Of a DNA stretch of 22,127 nt, positions 15,293 through 22,127 are shown one piece after another (positions within the stretch are counted from its first letter, which is position 1; every line of letters starts with the position of its first letter). The notes beneath the pieces were generated by a model, which was given only the letters and a program-made list of their open reading frames with translations, was not told the DNA's origin and ran no database searches. This DNA is from Akkermansia sp. (GTDB lineage Bacteria; Verrucomicrobiota; Verrucomicrobiia; Verrucomicrobiales; Akkermansiaceae): NCBI GenBank assembly GCA_017555465.1, contig JAFZGH010000035.1, positions 1-22,127 on the forward strand, given 5' to 3'. The translations under genes and the position numbers were made by a program.

Positions 15293-15318
15293 GCCGTTTT
15301 CCCGTGAGGGGAAACGGC
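15293..15318 (+). terminator. Probable adk terminator
   Basis: GCCGTTTTCCC (15293-15303) pairs with GGGGAAACGGC (15308-15318), 11 bp with one T-G wobble and GTGA loop, 32 bp after the adk stop. The downstream tract (CTCTCTGCATTC) is poor in T. Confidence 0.55.
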
Positions 15319-15337
15319 CTCTCTGCATTCAATTTGC

Positions 15338-15366
15338 TTTACATCCACGCGCGCGGGCGGTACAAT
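15338..15366 (+). promoter_or_regulatory. Promoter of the amber-split gene
   Basis: -35 TTTACA (15338-15343), 17-bp spacer, -10 TACAAT (15361-15366). The -10 overlaps ATG 15365, so if used the first translatable ATGs are 15374 and 15377, practically at the transcription start. Confidence 0.5.
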
Positions 15367-15376
15367 GAAAGAAATG

Positions 15377-16450
15377 ATGAAACGCCTGCTTTTTGTGATT
15401 TGTTTATGCGTGTGGGGGGTGCTGCAGCCCGTGCAGGGGAATCTGGTTCAGCTGTTGGCGCAGGATAATACAGCAGATGCTGTCAGCCTGAGCCCCCGGG
15501 CGCGGGCCAACGCTTTTTCGGCGCTGGCTGCTCTGCCTGCCGATACGGATTCTTTTTTTGCCATAGCGAAGCTGGGGGAATTGCTATCGGGCGAAATAGC
15601 GAGTGTGATACCCGGAGCAGATGTTGCTGCTGAATTGGATGGGTTCGCCCTGGGGATGAGTGAGGCTGCTGCGCAGGATCTGCAGCGCCTCATGCCTCTG
15701 TTTCAGGTGCTGACCGAGGCGGAATCCCCGCTGGGTGAAGAATGGTGCGCGAAGGCTGCTCCCGATGCCGCCCGTGCCATTGTAGCGCAGCAGCGTGAAG
15801 CCCGGTACCGCGCGGGTGAGCTGCTGGTGCAGGCTACGCGGGACTATCACCTCTCTCCTATTTATATGGTTCTATCCTGCAAGCCGGGCGGTGAATCACT
15901 GCTGCACCAGCTTTCGGTGCTGCCGCTTATGGTTCCGGTGGGGGCAGACAGTCCGATGGTGCTGATGGCTCGTGGCTCCAGCCGCGGCTTTTACCTGCGC
16001 GGGGATGCTCTGGATTTGAGTAAGGCAGAGCTTGCGCCCGAACATGAGGAGCAGATTGCGCGTAATCTTCAGCAAGCGCGTCTGTATGTGATGGCAGAGG
16101 TGCAGGGTAATAAACTGGTACTTGTCATCTGCAGTAATCTCGAAGAGGTGAAACACCCCCGGCGTGTATCCCAGTCTCTGCTGGGGAGCGACAAAATGGC
16201 TCCTTTTGATGCTTTGATGCAGAGGGATGCCCTGGCTCTGGGCTCATGCAGCCCCACGGTTGTGAGTATGCGGGAACAACTCAACCTTTGTACTTATCGT
16301 ATCACTGCCTCTTTCATGGGGGGCGTGTTCAGACGCCTGGCTGGTGAAAACCCCGCCATGGCGGCTGCTGCGGATGCTTTGGATTCTCTCGCGCAACAGC
16401 TTGATACACTGGTGCCGCCCCGGACAGAGGCAGAACAGGTGATGGTGTAG
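15377..16450 (+). CDS. N-terminal part of an exported protein of unknown function, ended by in-frame TAG
   Basis: 357 residues from ATG 15377, chosen over 15365 because the -10 box covers 15365. The start MKRLLFVICLCVWGVLQPVQG is a clear signal peptide with cleavage after Q-G or A near residue 21-28. The mature part is Ala/Leu/Glu-rich with no family I recognise. DTDSFFAIAKLGELL, shortly after the signal, reads like the start of a globular domain. The reading frame ends at TAG 16448-16450 with no natural C-terminus, and the same frame continues open for 250 codons of similar composition. I infer one original gene of about 607 codons. If TAG is honoured, this truncated protein is what is made. 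Confidence 0.7.
   Translation: MKRLLFVICLCVWGVLQPVQGNLVQLLAQDNTADAVSLSPRARANAFSALAALPADTDSFFAIAKLGELLSGEIASVIPGADVAAELDGFALGMSEAAAQDLQRLMPLFQVLTEAESPLGEEWCAKAAPDAARAIVAQQREARYRAGELLVQATRDYHLSPIYMVLSCKPGGESLLHQLSVLPLMVPVGADSPMVLMARGSSRGFYLRGDALDLSKAELAPEHEEQIARNLQQARLYVMAEVQGNKLVLVICSNLEEVKHPRRVSQSLLGSDKMAPFDALMQRDALALGSCSPTVVSMREQLNLCTYRITASFMGGVFRRLAGENPAMAAAADALDSLAQQLDTLVPPRTEAEQVMV
16448..16450 (+). other. In-frame amber codon interrupting a long reading frame
   Basis: TAG between GTG and CGC. One base change from CAG, GAG, AAG, TTG, TCG or TGG would restore a continuous frame from 15377 to 17203. TAG is the genuine end codon of the genes ending at 7362 and 19206, so it is not reassigned genome-wide. 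Confidence 0.8.
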
Positions 16451-17203
16451 CGCGAAGCTGATTCTGTCTGCCTGCAGCTGGAGTGTGATGCTGCCGGTCA
16501 GAGTTTTGCTCCTGGCGTGCTGAGCCGGAGCGCATACAGCCATGCTCCTGAAACTGTTCTTTATGCAGAAAGTACAGCGGTGCAGGGGCTCCCTGCCTTG
16601 GATGTGCCTTCCATTCTGCAGCAGGTGGAGTGTGTGTTGCAGGCTCGCCGGCAAACGCTCAAACCAGAGTATGCCGCAGAGGAAACGGCATCTCTTCAAC
16701 AATTCCGGAAAGCGCTGCCTGCTTGGGCAAAACTGGCCGCGGGCATGCAGAAGATATCCGGGACTCTTAGCGGAAATGTCACCCTGCTGGTACAGGAAAA
16801 CGGAGAGAAACCTGCCACCTTGTCGGTACGCGCAGAGGGGGCAGATGCTGCTGCTCTGAATGAGGGAACACATCTTCTCCTGGAGGCTGCGCAGGAGCTG
16901 GAACTTCCTTCCTGCGTGTCTGCACGCAAGCCCATGCAGGTGCAGCAGCTGGGAAATGCTGTGATGCTGAGTACGGGGGCAGGGCAGCCCCTCGCTGCAC
17001 CACAGGACGGGGTACAGGTGCCGGGCGGTGCGGTATTTTCGCTGAACGTACCGGCCCTCGCCCGGGTGCTGGCGAGTGCCGGGGCTGCAGAGGCGGATGC
17101 TGTCGCATGGTTGGCTGTAGCTGTGCAGAAACTGGAGGGCTGCATGAACGTGCGGGATAACAAACTAATATTGCAGTTGCGTATGCAGCTTTCCAAGGAA
17201 TAA
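16451..17203 (+). pseudogene. C-terminal part of the amber-split exported protein
   Basis: 250 codons in the same frame as the upstream piece, starting immediately after the TAG. Coding character is preserved right from the stop (READSVCLQLEC...), including the 66 bp before the first possible start, GTG 16517. No Shine-Dalgarno and no promoter precede that GTG. No family recognised; it is Ala/Leu/Gln-rich with strand-like stretches (GNVTLLVQEN, VFSLNVPALARVL) and no signal peptide of its own. An independently translated protein here would stay in the cytoplasm, unlike its N-terminal partner. The lipoprotein gene follows after 20 bp, so translation across this region may still matter for downstream expression. 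Confidence 0.65.
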
Positions 17204-17223
17204 CAAATATACCCTTTCTCGTG

Positions 17224-19206
17224 ATGAGAAACCTGATAATGACGCTTCTGGCGTTCCTGCTGTGCGGCTGCATTGCGTACGCTGATGATATTCTGGAAAA
17301 GGCTCGTCGCGTGGCCGGCGTGTCCGAGCGGTCGGAAAAGTTGCCCGAAAGCGAAATCTGGAATCCTCTTTCAGCCGCCGCCCGCCGCTATGTCGGCCCA
17401 CTGGAATCCCTCCCCAGCGCTCGTTTCAGGGCGGGACACTATGCGCCGTCTTCCATTGCCAGTGAGGAGAATTTGTGGCAGACAATCAATGCCATGCAGC
17501 GTGAATTGCAGATATCCCGTCCCATTGTTCTGGCCAGTGGTGTTTCTATGGGGGATGTAAACAACTGGTTGAGACGCTTTAATACACAATTAACCCTCAC
17601 TGCCAGTGTATACCGGGAGAAGAATAACCTGATGATCGGGGTGAATTATACCTCCGACACCCGCGTGCTGGCAGCCTTTCTGAACCCGGCGCTGGAGAAG
17701 CAATTAACGGGGGAGGAAGAAAAAGTACTCAAGGGGTGTGCCTATTGGATTGCATCGAATATCCAGTACGGCATGCCCAATGTGCTCAAAATCCGCATGG
17801 TGAATGATGCTATCATCGATAACACGGAATACAAGCTCAGCTGTGAAAAAACTGCCGATGTGGTATTGCGCGGAAAAGGAAAGTGCGCAGCGTATACAAC
17901 GGCAACCCAGCTGCTGCTGAATATGCTGGGGATTGATAGCCGTTATGTGATTGGAGATGTGTCTACAAGCTCTCGGAAACATGGCTGGAATCTGGTAGAT
18001 GTGAACGGTGAGTGGTATCATCTGGATACCACATGGAATGATCCGTCGGGTTATGGCTATTTCCTGTTGAGCGATGAAGAAATGGGAATTGACCATACGT
18101 GGCCGACATCTGCCATGAAGCATGTTGTGGAATATCCGAAAACGCCGAAGCTTAGTAATGCGCACTTTTATACCCGTCTGGATTATGTTGAGCGCCCTGA
18201 GCCTGCAGAGCCTCCATTCCTGCCCGTGGATGAGGATGGTTCGCTGTATGATTCTCTGCTGGAGGCTCTGAATCAGGACCAAAAGGAATCTTCCGCTGAA
18301 CAGGTACAGAAAAATACAGATCCGGATACCTTGGTGTCTGAATCTGTCCGCATTCTGCCGGGGCGTGAAAAGGAAAAGAAACCGAAAAAGGAGCAGGGAT
18401 TTTACTCCGTTTCTTCTGTAGAGGAGCTGAATGATGTGTTGAAACATTGTGCAGAATCTCTGGAAGGTCCGGAAATCAAGCTGAAGCTGGGTGAAAACTA
18501 TCATTTGCTTCGTTTCCGGCACGGTTTGCGGCATTCTGAAATTCTGCGCTATATTCGCCGTTATACCTACACATCCGACAAAAAGAAACCGGATGACGGA
18601 GGGGCTGTCATTACGCTGAGCGTGGAATACTGGCCACATGTGCGCCTCATCCAGGCGGCGCGAGACGCCGGAATTTCCAAAAAACTACGGCAGGAGGAAC
18701 ACGTTGCTCTTGCAGAATGCCGCAGTATTGCCGAAGCCTGCGGCACGGTGTGGAAAACCCGACGTCAGAAAATTGATGATGCCTATCTGCAAGTCATATC
18801 CTCCATCCAGTGGAAACCGGGTGACTCTACGGTGGTCTCTGCCATGAAATCACGCAGCAGCGGCAGCCTGGGCTTGGCCGAAACATTGCAGGTGGTTTAT
18901 GCTCTCATGAATATCCCCTCGCAACTTGTGCATGGTCGCACCGCCGAGGCGCTGCAGGCCTGGAACAAAGTGCAGCATTCGGGAAACCGCTGGTACCACG
19001 CGGTTGCAGCAGAAGATGCTGCCTCCGATGCCCGCCATTCATTCAAATTGAAGTGGAAGAGCCGTAGTGATGCCGCCATGCTCAAAACGCATGTCTGGGC
19101 AGCAGAAGAGACCAGCCCTTCTCCTCCCGCAATGGAGACCGGGACAATCCGGGAGGCTGCTCGCCGGGAGGTGAAACGCCGCGTGCCGGATAAATCCGGC
19201 AGATAG
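17224..19206 (+). CDS. Two-module transglutaminase-like lipoprotein, second module catalytically dead
   Basis: 660 residues from ATG 17224 (GTG 17221 is possible). The signal sequence MRNLIMTLLAFLLCGC fits a lipobox-like LCG|C16; a signal peptidase I site AYA|DD is the alternative. The first transglutaminase-like core has a full triad: GKGKC (C221), KHGWN (H253), WYHLD (D268). After an acidic, Lys/Glu-rich linker (about 340-392) comes a second copy of the module: VEELNDVLKH, an ITLSVEY-PHVRL segment, then a core-like segment with SGSL (L549 where Cys is expected), LQAWN (Q578 for His) and YHAV (V594 for Asp). The protein at 8739-9818 is its paralogue. The active half may cleave or crosslink an envelope protein or peptide; the dead half may bind the same substrate. 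Confidence 0.87.
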   Translation: MRNLIMTLLAFLLCGCIAYADDILEKARRVAGVSERSEKLPESEIWNPLSAAARRYVGPLESLPSARFRAGHYAPSSIASEENLWQTINAMQRELQISRPIVLASGVSMGDVNNWLRRFNTQLTLTASVYREKNNLMIGVNYTSDTRVLAAFLNPALEKQLTGEEEKVLKGCAYWIASNIQYGMPNVLKIRMVNDAIIDNTEYKLSCEKTADVVLRGKGKCAAYTTATQLLLNMLGIDSRYVIGDVSTSSRKHGWNLVDVNGEWYHLDTTWNDPSGYGYFLLSDEEMGIDHTWPTSAMKHVVEYPKTPKLSNAHFYTRLDYVERPEPAEPPFLPVDEDGSLYDSLLEALNQDQKESSAEQVQKNTDPDTLVSESVRILPGREKEKKPKKEQGFYSVSSVEELNDVLKHCAESLEGPEIKLKLGENYHLLRFRHGLRHSEILRYIRRYTYTSDKKKPDDGGAVITLSVEYWPHVRLIQAARDAGISKKLRQEEHVALAECRSIAEACGTVWKTRRQKIDDAYLQVISSIQWKPGDSTVVSAMKSRSSGSLGLAETLQVVYALMNIPSQLVHGRTAEALQAWNKVQHSGNRWYHAVAAEDAASDARHSFKLKWKSRSDAAMLKTHVWAAEETSPSPPAMETGTIREAARREVKRRVPDKSGR

Positions 19207-19224
19207 CAGTGGGGAAAACCAGAA

Positions 19225-19248
19225 ATCCCCGCCGGAAGGGGCGGGGAT
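19225..19248. terminator. Bidirectional terminator between convergent genes
   Basis: Perfect 9-bp stem ATCCCCGCC/GGCGGGGAT with GGAAGG loop, followed by ATTCGTTTC on plus and TTTCTGGTTTT on minus. It sits midway between the stops at 19206 (plus) and 19273 (minus). Confidence 0.75.
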
Positions 19249-19272
19249 ATTCGTTTCTGCGACGCTGTTCCT

Positions 19273-19548
19273 TTACTTGTTCGCGGGAACAGAAGCCATT
19301 TCTGCCTCTTCGCCGACTCCGCTTTTGAAACGTTCAAATACACCGCGAGGGTCTTCCGGAGTTCGCTTCAATGCATCAAAAATCTTGTCGCGCATTTCCA
19401 CCGCTGCCTTGAAGGCGGCCTCTTCGCTGCCGTACTGGCGGTCGGAGAAATACTTGGTGAACTGGTTCCACTTGCGGCAGATGCTCAGTCGCCATCCCTG
19501 AAAGGAAGTGGTCTCGTATGTATATCGGGTAATGTTACGTTGGGTCAT
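19273..19548 (-). CDS. Small AP2/ERF-like DNA-binding-type protein
   Basis: 91 residues. The N-terminal half, TTSFQGWRLSICRKWN followed by KYFSDRQYGSEEAAFKAAVEMRDKI, has the layout of AP2-like domains seen in some bacterial proteins: a GW-R strand, a K-YFSD-YG turn and an A-rich helix ending in RD. That would be a three-strand, one-helix DNA-binding fold. The C-terminal third (about 62-91) is acidic and looks disordered. It is basic in the sheet region, as expected for DNA contact. It stands alone on the minus strand; I found no convincing promoter in the AT-rich 120 bp upstream. No integrase or homing-endonuclease domain is attached. Family assignment is from pattern memory and should be treated as moderate. 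Confidence 0.65.
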   Translation of the reverse strand: MTQRNITRYTYETTSFQGWRLSICRKWNQFTKYFSDRQYGSEEAAFKAAVEMRDKIFDALKRTPEDPRGVFERFKSGVGEEAEMASVPANK

Positions 19549-19668
19549 ATTGTAGTTGCCGGGTTAGTACCGGATGCGCCTATACTGCCACATCTTGATA
19601 CTACTGACAATCTAATTTGCTAAATGTTCGATATAATTTATAATTCTATTAGTTAAGAATGCAAAAAA

Positions 19669-19696
19669 ATGGAGCTGCCGGAATCGGCAGCTCCAT
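19669..19696 (-). terminator. pfp terminator
   Basis: 12-bp perfect stem (ATGGAGCTGCCG and its complement) with a 4-nt loop, followed on the minus strand by a run of seven T. It lies 31 bp after the phosphofructokinase stop. Confidence 0.92.
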
Positions 19697-19727
19697 GAAG
19701 TTGAAACCTTTTCAGGTATACCCGGTT

Positions 19728-20981
19728 TTAGCAGCAGGGCTGAGCAAGAATCTTGCGCAGACGGGCGAAGCGGGGCAGGGATTCGGCGGTCTTCATGCCG
19801 GTAGCACCCTGGATGAGGGGCAGGGCATAGTCCACGAAAGCCATTTCCACATTGTTGCCTGCGGCGTTGATCCATTCGCGGGGAACCTTGCGCTCGAAGT
19901 TAGCTACGCTGGCCAGGGGCAGGAGCTTCATCTCGCACTTGTAGTTGCCTTCCTCGTCGGTGGTGCGCTCGAAAGCGGGCATCTTGTCGGTGTCGCCAGC
20001 CACAGCAGCTTCCACAGCGGTCTTACCGGCAAGGTAAGCTTCGTGGGCATCGGTGGCGGAGCCCAGGTGCGTAGCGCAGCGCTGCAGCAGGGAGGGCTCG
20101 ATGGCGCGAACCTTGGCGCTGGGCACGCGGCCACGCACGATTTCAGCCAGCTTGTTGGCAAGGCCGCCCAGCTGGGCGTGCCCGAAGCCGTCGTTGCTGT
20201 TGGTCTTGGCTTCGGAGATGAAGTTGCCATCCTTGTCGTGGATGCCTTCGGAAACCACCACGAGGCACTTGCCAGTGGCGTTGTAAATCTTCTCCACGTC
20301 AGCCAGGAAGTTGTCCATGTCGAAGTCAACCTCGGGCAGGTAGATGAGGTCGGGACCAGCACCTGCGTAGGTAGCCAGAGCGGCGGCAGCGGTCAGCCAG
20401 CCGGCGTGACGGCCCATCACTTCGATGATGGTCACCATACCGGTGTCGTAGCAGCAGGCATCGTGCTTCACTTCCATCACGGAAGTGGCGATGTACTTAG
20501 CGGCAGAAGCATAACCGGGGCAGTGGTCGGTGCCGAAAAGGTCGTTGTCGATGGTCTTGGGGATACCCATCACGCGGCACTCCCAGCCACTCTTCTCCAT
20601 GAACTTGGAAATCTTGTTGCAGGTGTCCATGGAGTCGTTGCCACCATTGTAGAAGAAGTAGCGCACATCGAACTTCTTGAAGGTCTCCAGCAGCTTCTCG
20701 TAGTCGGTGGGATCCACATCCGGGTTCTTCATCTTGTAGCGGCAGGTGCCCAGGGCAGAGGAGGGGGTGAACTTCAGCAGCTCCAGCTCCACCGGGTCTT
20801 CCATACCCATGTCGTAAAGCTTGCCTTCCAGTACGCCCTTGATGCCATTGGCGGCACCCAGCACGCGGGTAATCTGAGGAGCGTTGAGAGCGGTCTGGAT
20901 AGCACCCAGAACGCTGGCGTTAATCACAGCGGTAGGACCGCCGGACTGACCGATGATGCATGCACCTTTGAGTTCGTTCAT
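19728..20981 (-). CDS. pfp: PPi-dependent 6-phosphofructokinase
   Basis: Glycolytic enzyme that phosphorylates fructose 6-phosphate with pyrophosphate, reversibly. 417 residues. GQSGGPTAVIN (11-21) binds the phosphoryl donor; GGNDSMDT (113-120) has Asp where ATP-dependent enzymes have Gly; PKTIDND (141-147) has Lys in place of the Gly of ATP enzymes; MGRHAGWL (189-196) binds substrate. The D116/K142 pair is the known signature of PPi use. Length fits the shorter PPi-PFK clade, not the 550-residue plant type. It ends in PCC. Monocistronic: own promoter (21069-21097), leader of about 80 nt, own strong terminator. PPi use saves ATP, which fits a fermentative organism (inference). Confidence 0.93.
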   Translation of the reverse strand: MNELKGACIIGQSGGPTAVINASVLGAIQTALNAPQITRVLGAANGIKGVLEGKLYDMGMEDPVELELLKFTPSSALGTCRYKMKNPDVDPTDYEKLLETFKKFDVRYFFYNGGNDSMDTCNKISKFMEKSGWECRVMGIPKTIDNDLFGTDHCPGYASAAKYIATSVMEVKHDACCYDTGMVTIIEVMGRHAGWLTAAAALATYAGAGPDLIYLPEVDFDMDNFLADVEKIYNATGKCLVVVSEGIHDKDGNFISEAKTNSNDGFGHAQLGGLANKLAEIVRGRVPSAKVRAIEPSLLQRCATHLGSATDAHEAYLAGKTAVEAAVAGDTDKMPAFERTTDEEGNYKCEMKLLPLASVANFERKVPREWINAAGNNVEMAFVDYALPLIQGATGMKTAESLPRFARLRKILAQPCC

Positions 20982-21068
20982 GATATGAAGAATGAGATGT
21001 ATTGGGTTTTATTTTATTTCCTCTGCGATAATGAAACCGAGGGAACGACCGCCAACGGCGGGCGCGCT

Positions 21069-21097
21069 ATTCTACTCTCATTGTTTTCACTTGGCAA
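21069..21097 (-). promoter_or_regulatory. pfp promoter
   Basis: Minus strand: -35 TTGCCA (21092-21097), 17-bp spacer, -10 TAGAAT (21069-21074). Transcription start near 21062, leaving a leader of about 80 nt that begins with a small CCGCC-GTT-GGCGG hairpin. No Shine-Dalgarno before ATG 20981. Confidence 0.7.
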
Positions 21098-21222
21098 GCA
21101 AAATAACCGGGCAAACGCTAAATAAAAAGGACTCTCTTTGGTAAAATGGGTGCAGAAGTAGCGTATCTGCGGAGTAAAGTGGTGGGGGAAGGTAAAGATT
21201 TGACGGATATGTCAGGGAAAGA

Positions 21223-21257
21223 CAAAACGCTGCAACTCGATGAGATGCAGCGTTTTG
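21223..21257 (-). terminator. Terminator of tRNA-Ser
   Basis: 12-bp perfect stem CAAAACGCTGCA with its complement, 11-nt loop that can itself form CTC/GAG, followed on the minus strand by TCTTTCCC. It starts 6 bp after the tRNA. Confidence 0.75.
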
Positions 21258-21262
21258 CTTGA

Positions 21263-21350
21263 CGGACAGGGAGGGATTCGAACCCTCGGTACGCTTTTGA
21301 CGTACACACGATTTCCAATCGTGCTCTTTCGACCACTCAGACACCTGCCC
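21263..21350 (-). tRNA. tRNA-Ser (anticodon GGA)
   Basis: Class II tRNA of 88 nt. Acceptor GGGCAGG/CCTGTCC (one G-T), anticodon stem CACGA/TCGTG with loop TTGGAAA (anticodon GGA), variable arm GTACG..CGTAC, T-arm GAGGG-TTCGAAT-CCCTC, discriminator G as usual for serine tRNAs. CCA is not encoded. It reads UCC and UCU. Confidence 0.96.
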
Positions 21351-21388
21351 ATGCTTGACATGAACCCTCGGTGAAAGGGTGCGGCGGC

Positions 21389-21417
21389 ACTATACACGAA
21401 AAAATGAGTGCTTGCAA
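21389..21417 (-). promoter_or_regulatory. tRNA-Ser promoter
   Basis: Minus strand: -35 TTGCAA (21412-21417), 17-bp spacer with a T-run, -10 TATAGT (21389-21394), about 38 bp before the tRNA 5' end and just after the RNase HIII gene. Confidence 0.7.
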
Positions 21418-21449
21418 GCTAATTCTTGCAAAAATAGTGAATTTTTGTG

Positions 21450-22127
21450 TTATTGGAGTTTCTGGGTGACTTTGAAGTGGAGTTTTGCTACATCCTGGAG
21501 TCGCTCTCTGCCATGGGTTTCAATGAAATGCTTTGCTGCGCGAGTGACATGCGGGGCGCAGCCCAGCGGCATGGGGCACTTGCTGGCTTCGGCGGTCTGC
21601 TTCATCCATTGCACAAAGCGTGCCCGGGCAAGTATGGAGGCAGCGGCAACGGCTACATCACTTTCTGCCTTGGTGCGCTGCTCCAGCTGCACCGGAATGT
21701 GACGCTGACCGAGGGCTCGCTTGAGTACCCATTCGTTGGCGAACTGGTCGCTTAGCGCGCGCGGGCATGAGGGTACTTTCTCGTGCAGCGCGGCGATGAC
21801 GCGGGCGTGTCCCCAGGCCAGCAGGCGGTTCAGGTTGCCTATTTCAGCGTAGAGTTCGTTATATCGGCGGGGGCCTATGCAGATGACCTCGTATACCACC
21901 CCGGCCGTTTTTTTGATTTTATCTGCGATGGAAAGAATCTTCTTATCGTCGGGAATGCTTTTGCTGTCTTTGCAGCCGATGCGCACCAGTTCGGCTGCAC
22001 AGCGTTCATCTGTATACACCCCGGCCACGACTAGTGGCCCGAAGTAATCGCCCTTGCCGCTTTCATCTACGCCGAAATGCGGGGTGGTGTCCACCAGGGC
22101 GGGCAGGGTGGTGCTCAGCGCAGGGGC
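21450..22127 (-). CDS. rnhC: Ribonuclease HIII (5' end beyond window)
   Basis: Endonuclease that cuts the RNA strand of RNA-DNA hybrids. 225 residues are visible. GVDESGKGDYFGPLVVAGV is the RNase HIII form of the first active-site motif (RNase HII has DEVGRGPLAGPV), with the DE pair; CKDSKSI supplies the third acid and AESDVAVAAASILAR the fourth, so the DEDD active site is complete. A GTG at 22094 would start the protein 9 residues before the active-site Asp, but the same frame stays open to the window edge with sensible residues. RNase HIII normally has an N-terminal TBP-like substrate-binding domain of some 80-90 residues, so the true start is probably upstream and not visible. It is followed by tRNA-Ser with its own promoter. 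Confidence 0.93.
   Translation of the reverse strand, partial: APALSTTLPALVDTTPHFGVDESGKGDYFGPLVVAGVYTDERCAAELVRIGCKDSKSIPDDKKILSIADKIKKTAGVVYEVICIGPRRYNELYAEIGNLNRLLAWGHARVIAALHEKVPSCPRALSDQFANEWVLKRALGQRHIPVQLEQRTKAESDVAVAAASILARARFVQWMKQTAEASKCPMPLGCAPHVTRAAKHFIETHGRERLQDVAKLHFKVTQKLQ

Larger units (their letters stand above)
20982..21262. other. Intergenic region between pfp and tRNA-Ser
   Basis: 281 bp holding the pfp leader and promoter (up to 21097) and the tRNA-Ser terminator (21223-21257). The stretch 21098-21222 shows no gene, repeat or further signal that I can support. Confidence 0.6.

Noticed and set aside
16448..16450. TAG as a recoded sense codon (for example pyrrolysine or global amber reassignment)
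   Set aside because: TAG ends other genes at 7362 and 19206 with natural C-termini, and no supporting tRNA or downstream recoding element is visible. Local readthrough is not excluded.
16517..17203. Independent gene starting at GTG 16517
   Set aside because: No Shine-Dalgarno or promoter, no signal peptide, and coding character already present in the 66 bp upstream of the GTG up to the TAG.
19659..21125. 488-codon plus-strand frame
   Set aside because: Antisense to the PPi-phosphofructokinase and running through its terminator and promoter.
22092..22094. GTG as the true start of the RNase HIII gene
   Set aside because: It would leave almost nothing before the active-site motif, whereas RNase HIII has a large N-terminal domain; the frame is open to the window edge.
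1..22127. CRISPR arrays, insertion sequences, prophage or attachment sites
   Set aside because: Searched by eye on both strands: no regularly spaced repeats, no transposase or integrase motifs, and none of the three tRNA genes has a partial copy nearby that would suggest an att site.

Overview
The window is a chromosomal stretch of a GC-rich (by eye about 55-60%) bacterium. My best guess is a Verrucomicrobiota member, probably Akkermansia-like. Three things point that way: a family GH89 alpha-N-acetylglucosaminidase next to type II secretion/type IV pilus-type genes, near-complete absence of Shine-Dalgarno sequences, and a PPi-dependent phosphofructokinase beside RNase HIII. This is inference; no rRNA or species-diagnostic marker is present. 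I see no mobile element, CRISPR array or prophage.

Layout. (1) 1-6665, minus strand: a tight five-gene run of two PilB/GspE-type ATPases, a GspF/PilC platform protein, a GspG-like pseudopilin and, 9 bp further on, a GH89 glycosidase that runs off the left edge. One promoter is visible at its head (6723-6751). (2) 6865-9964, plus strand: a small exported protein, hisS, a transglutaminase-like protein and tRNA-Leu(UAA), closed by a bidirectional terminator. (3) 10030-11370, minus strand: a DAACS-family transporter and tRNA-Val(CAC). (4) 11601-19206, plus strand: a membrane-anchored Sel1-repeat protein with an Aas-like acyl-activating enzyme; adk; then a secreted-protein gene cut in two by an in-frame TAG, followed by a two-module transglutaminase-like lipoprotein. 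(5) 19273-22127, minus strand: a small AP2-like protein, the PPi-phosphofructokinase, tRNA-Ser(GGA) and RNase HIII, whose start lies beyond the right edge.

How it fits together. The secretion genes supply cytoplasmic motor, inner-membrane platform and pseudopilin; secretin, prepilin peptidase and GspC/L/M-type genes are not here. The glycosidase at the end of the run is a candidate cargo or at least co-expressed. The rest is housekeeping (hisS, adk, pfp, rnhC, three tRNAs) mixed with envelope proteins of unknown role.

The most interesting signals are: three paralogous copies of a two-part transglutaminase-like module over two loci, the third with all three catalytic residues lost; the amber-split gene; an Aas-like protein whose acyltransferase half has lost its catalytic motifs; a recurring -35 element of the form TTGCNN; and several promoters placed so close to the start codon that the transcripts would be leaderless or nearly so.
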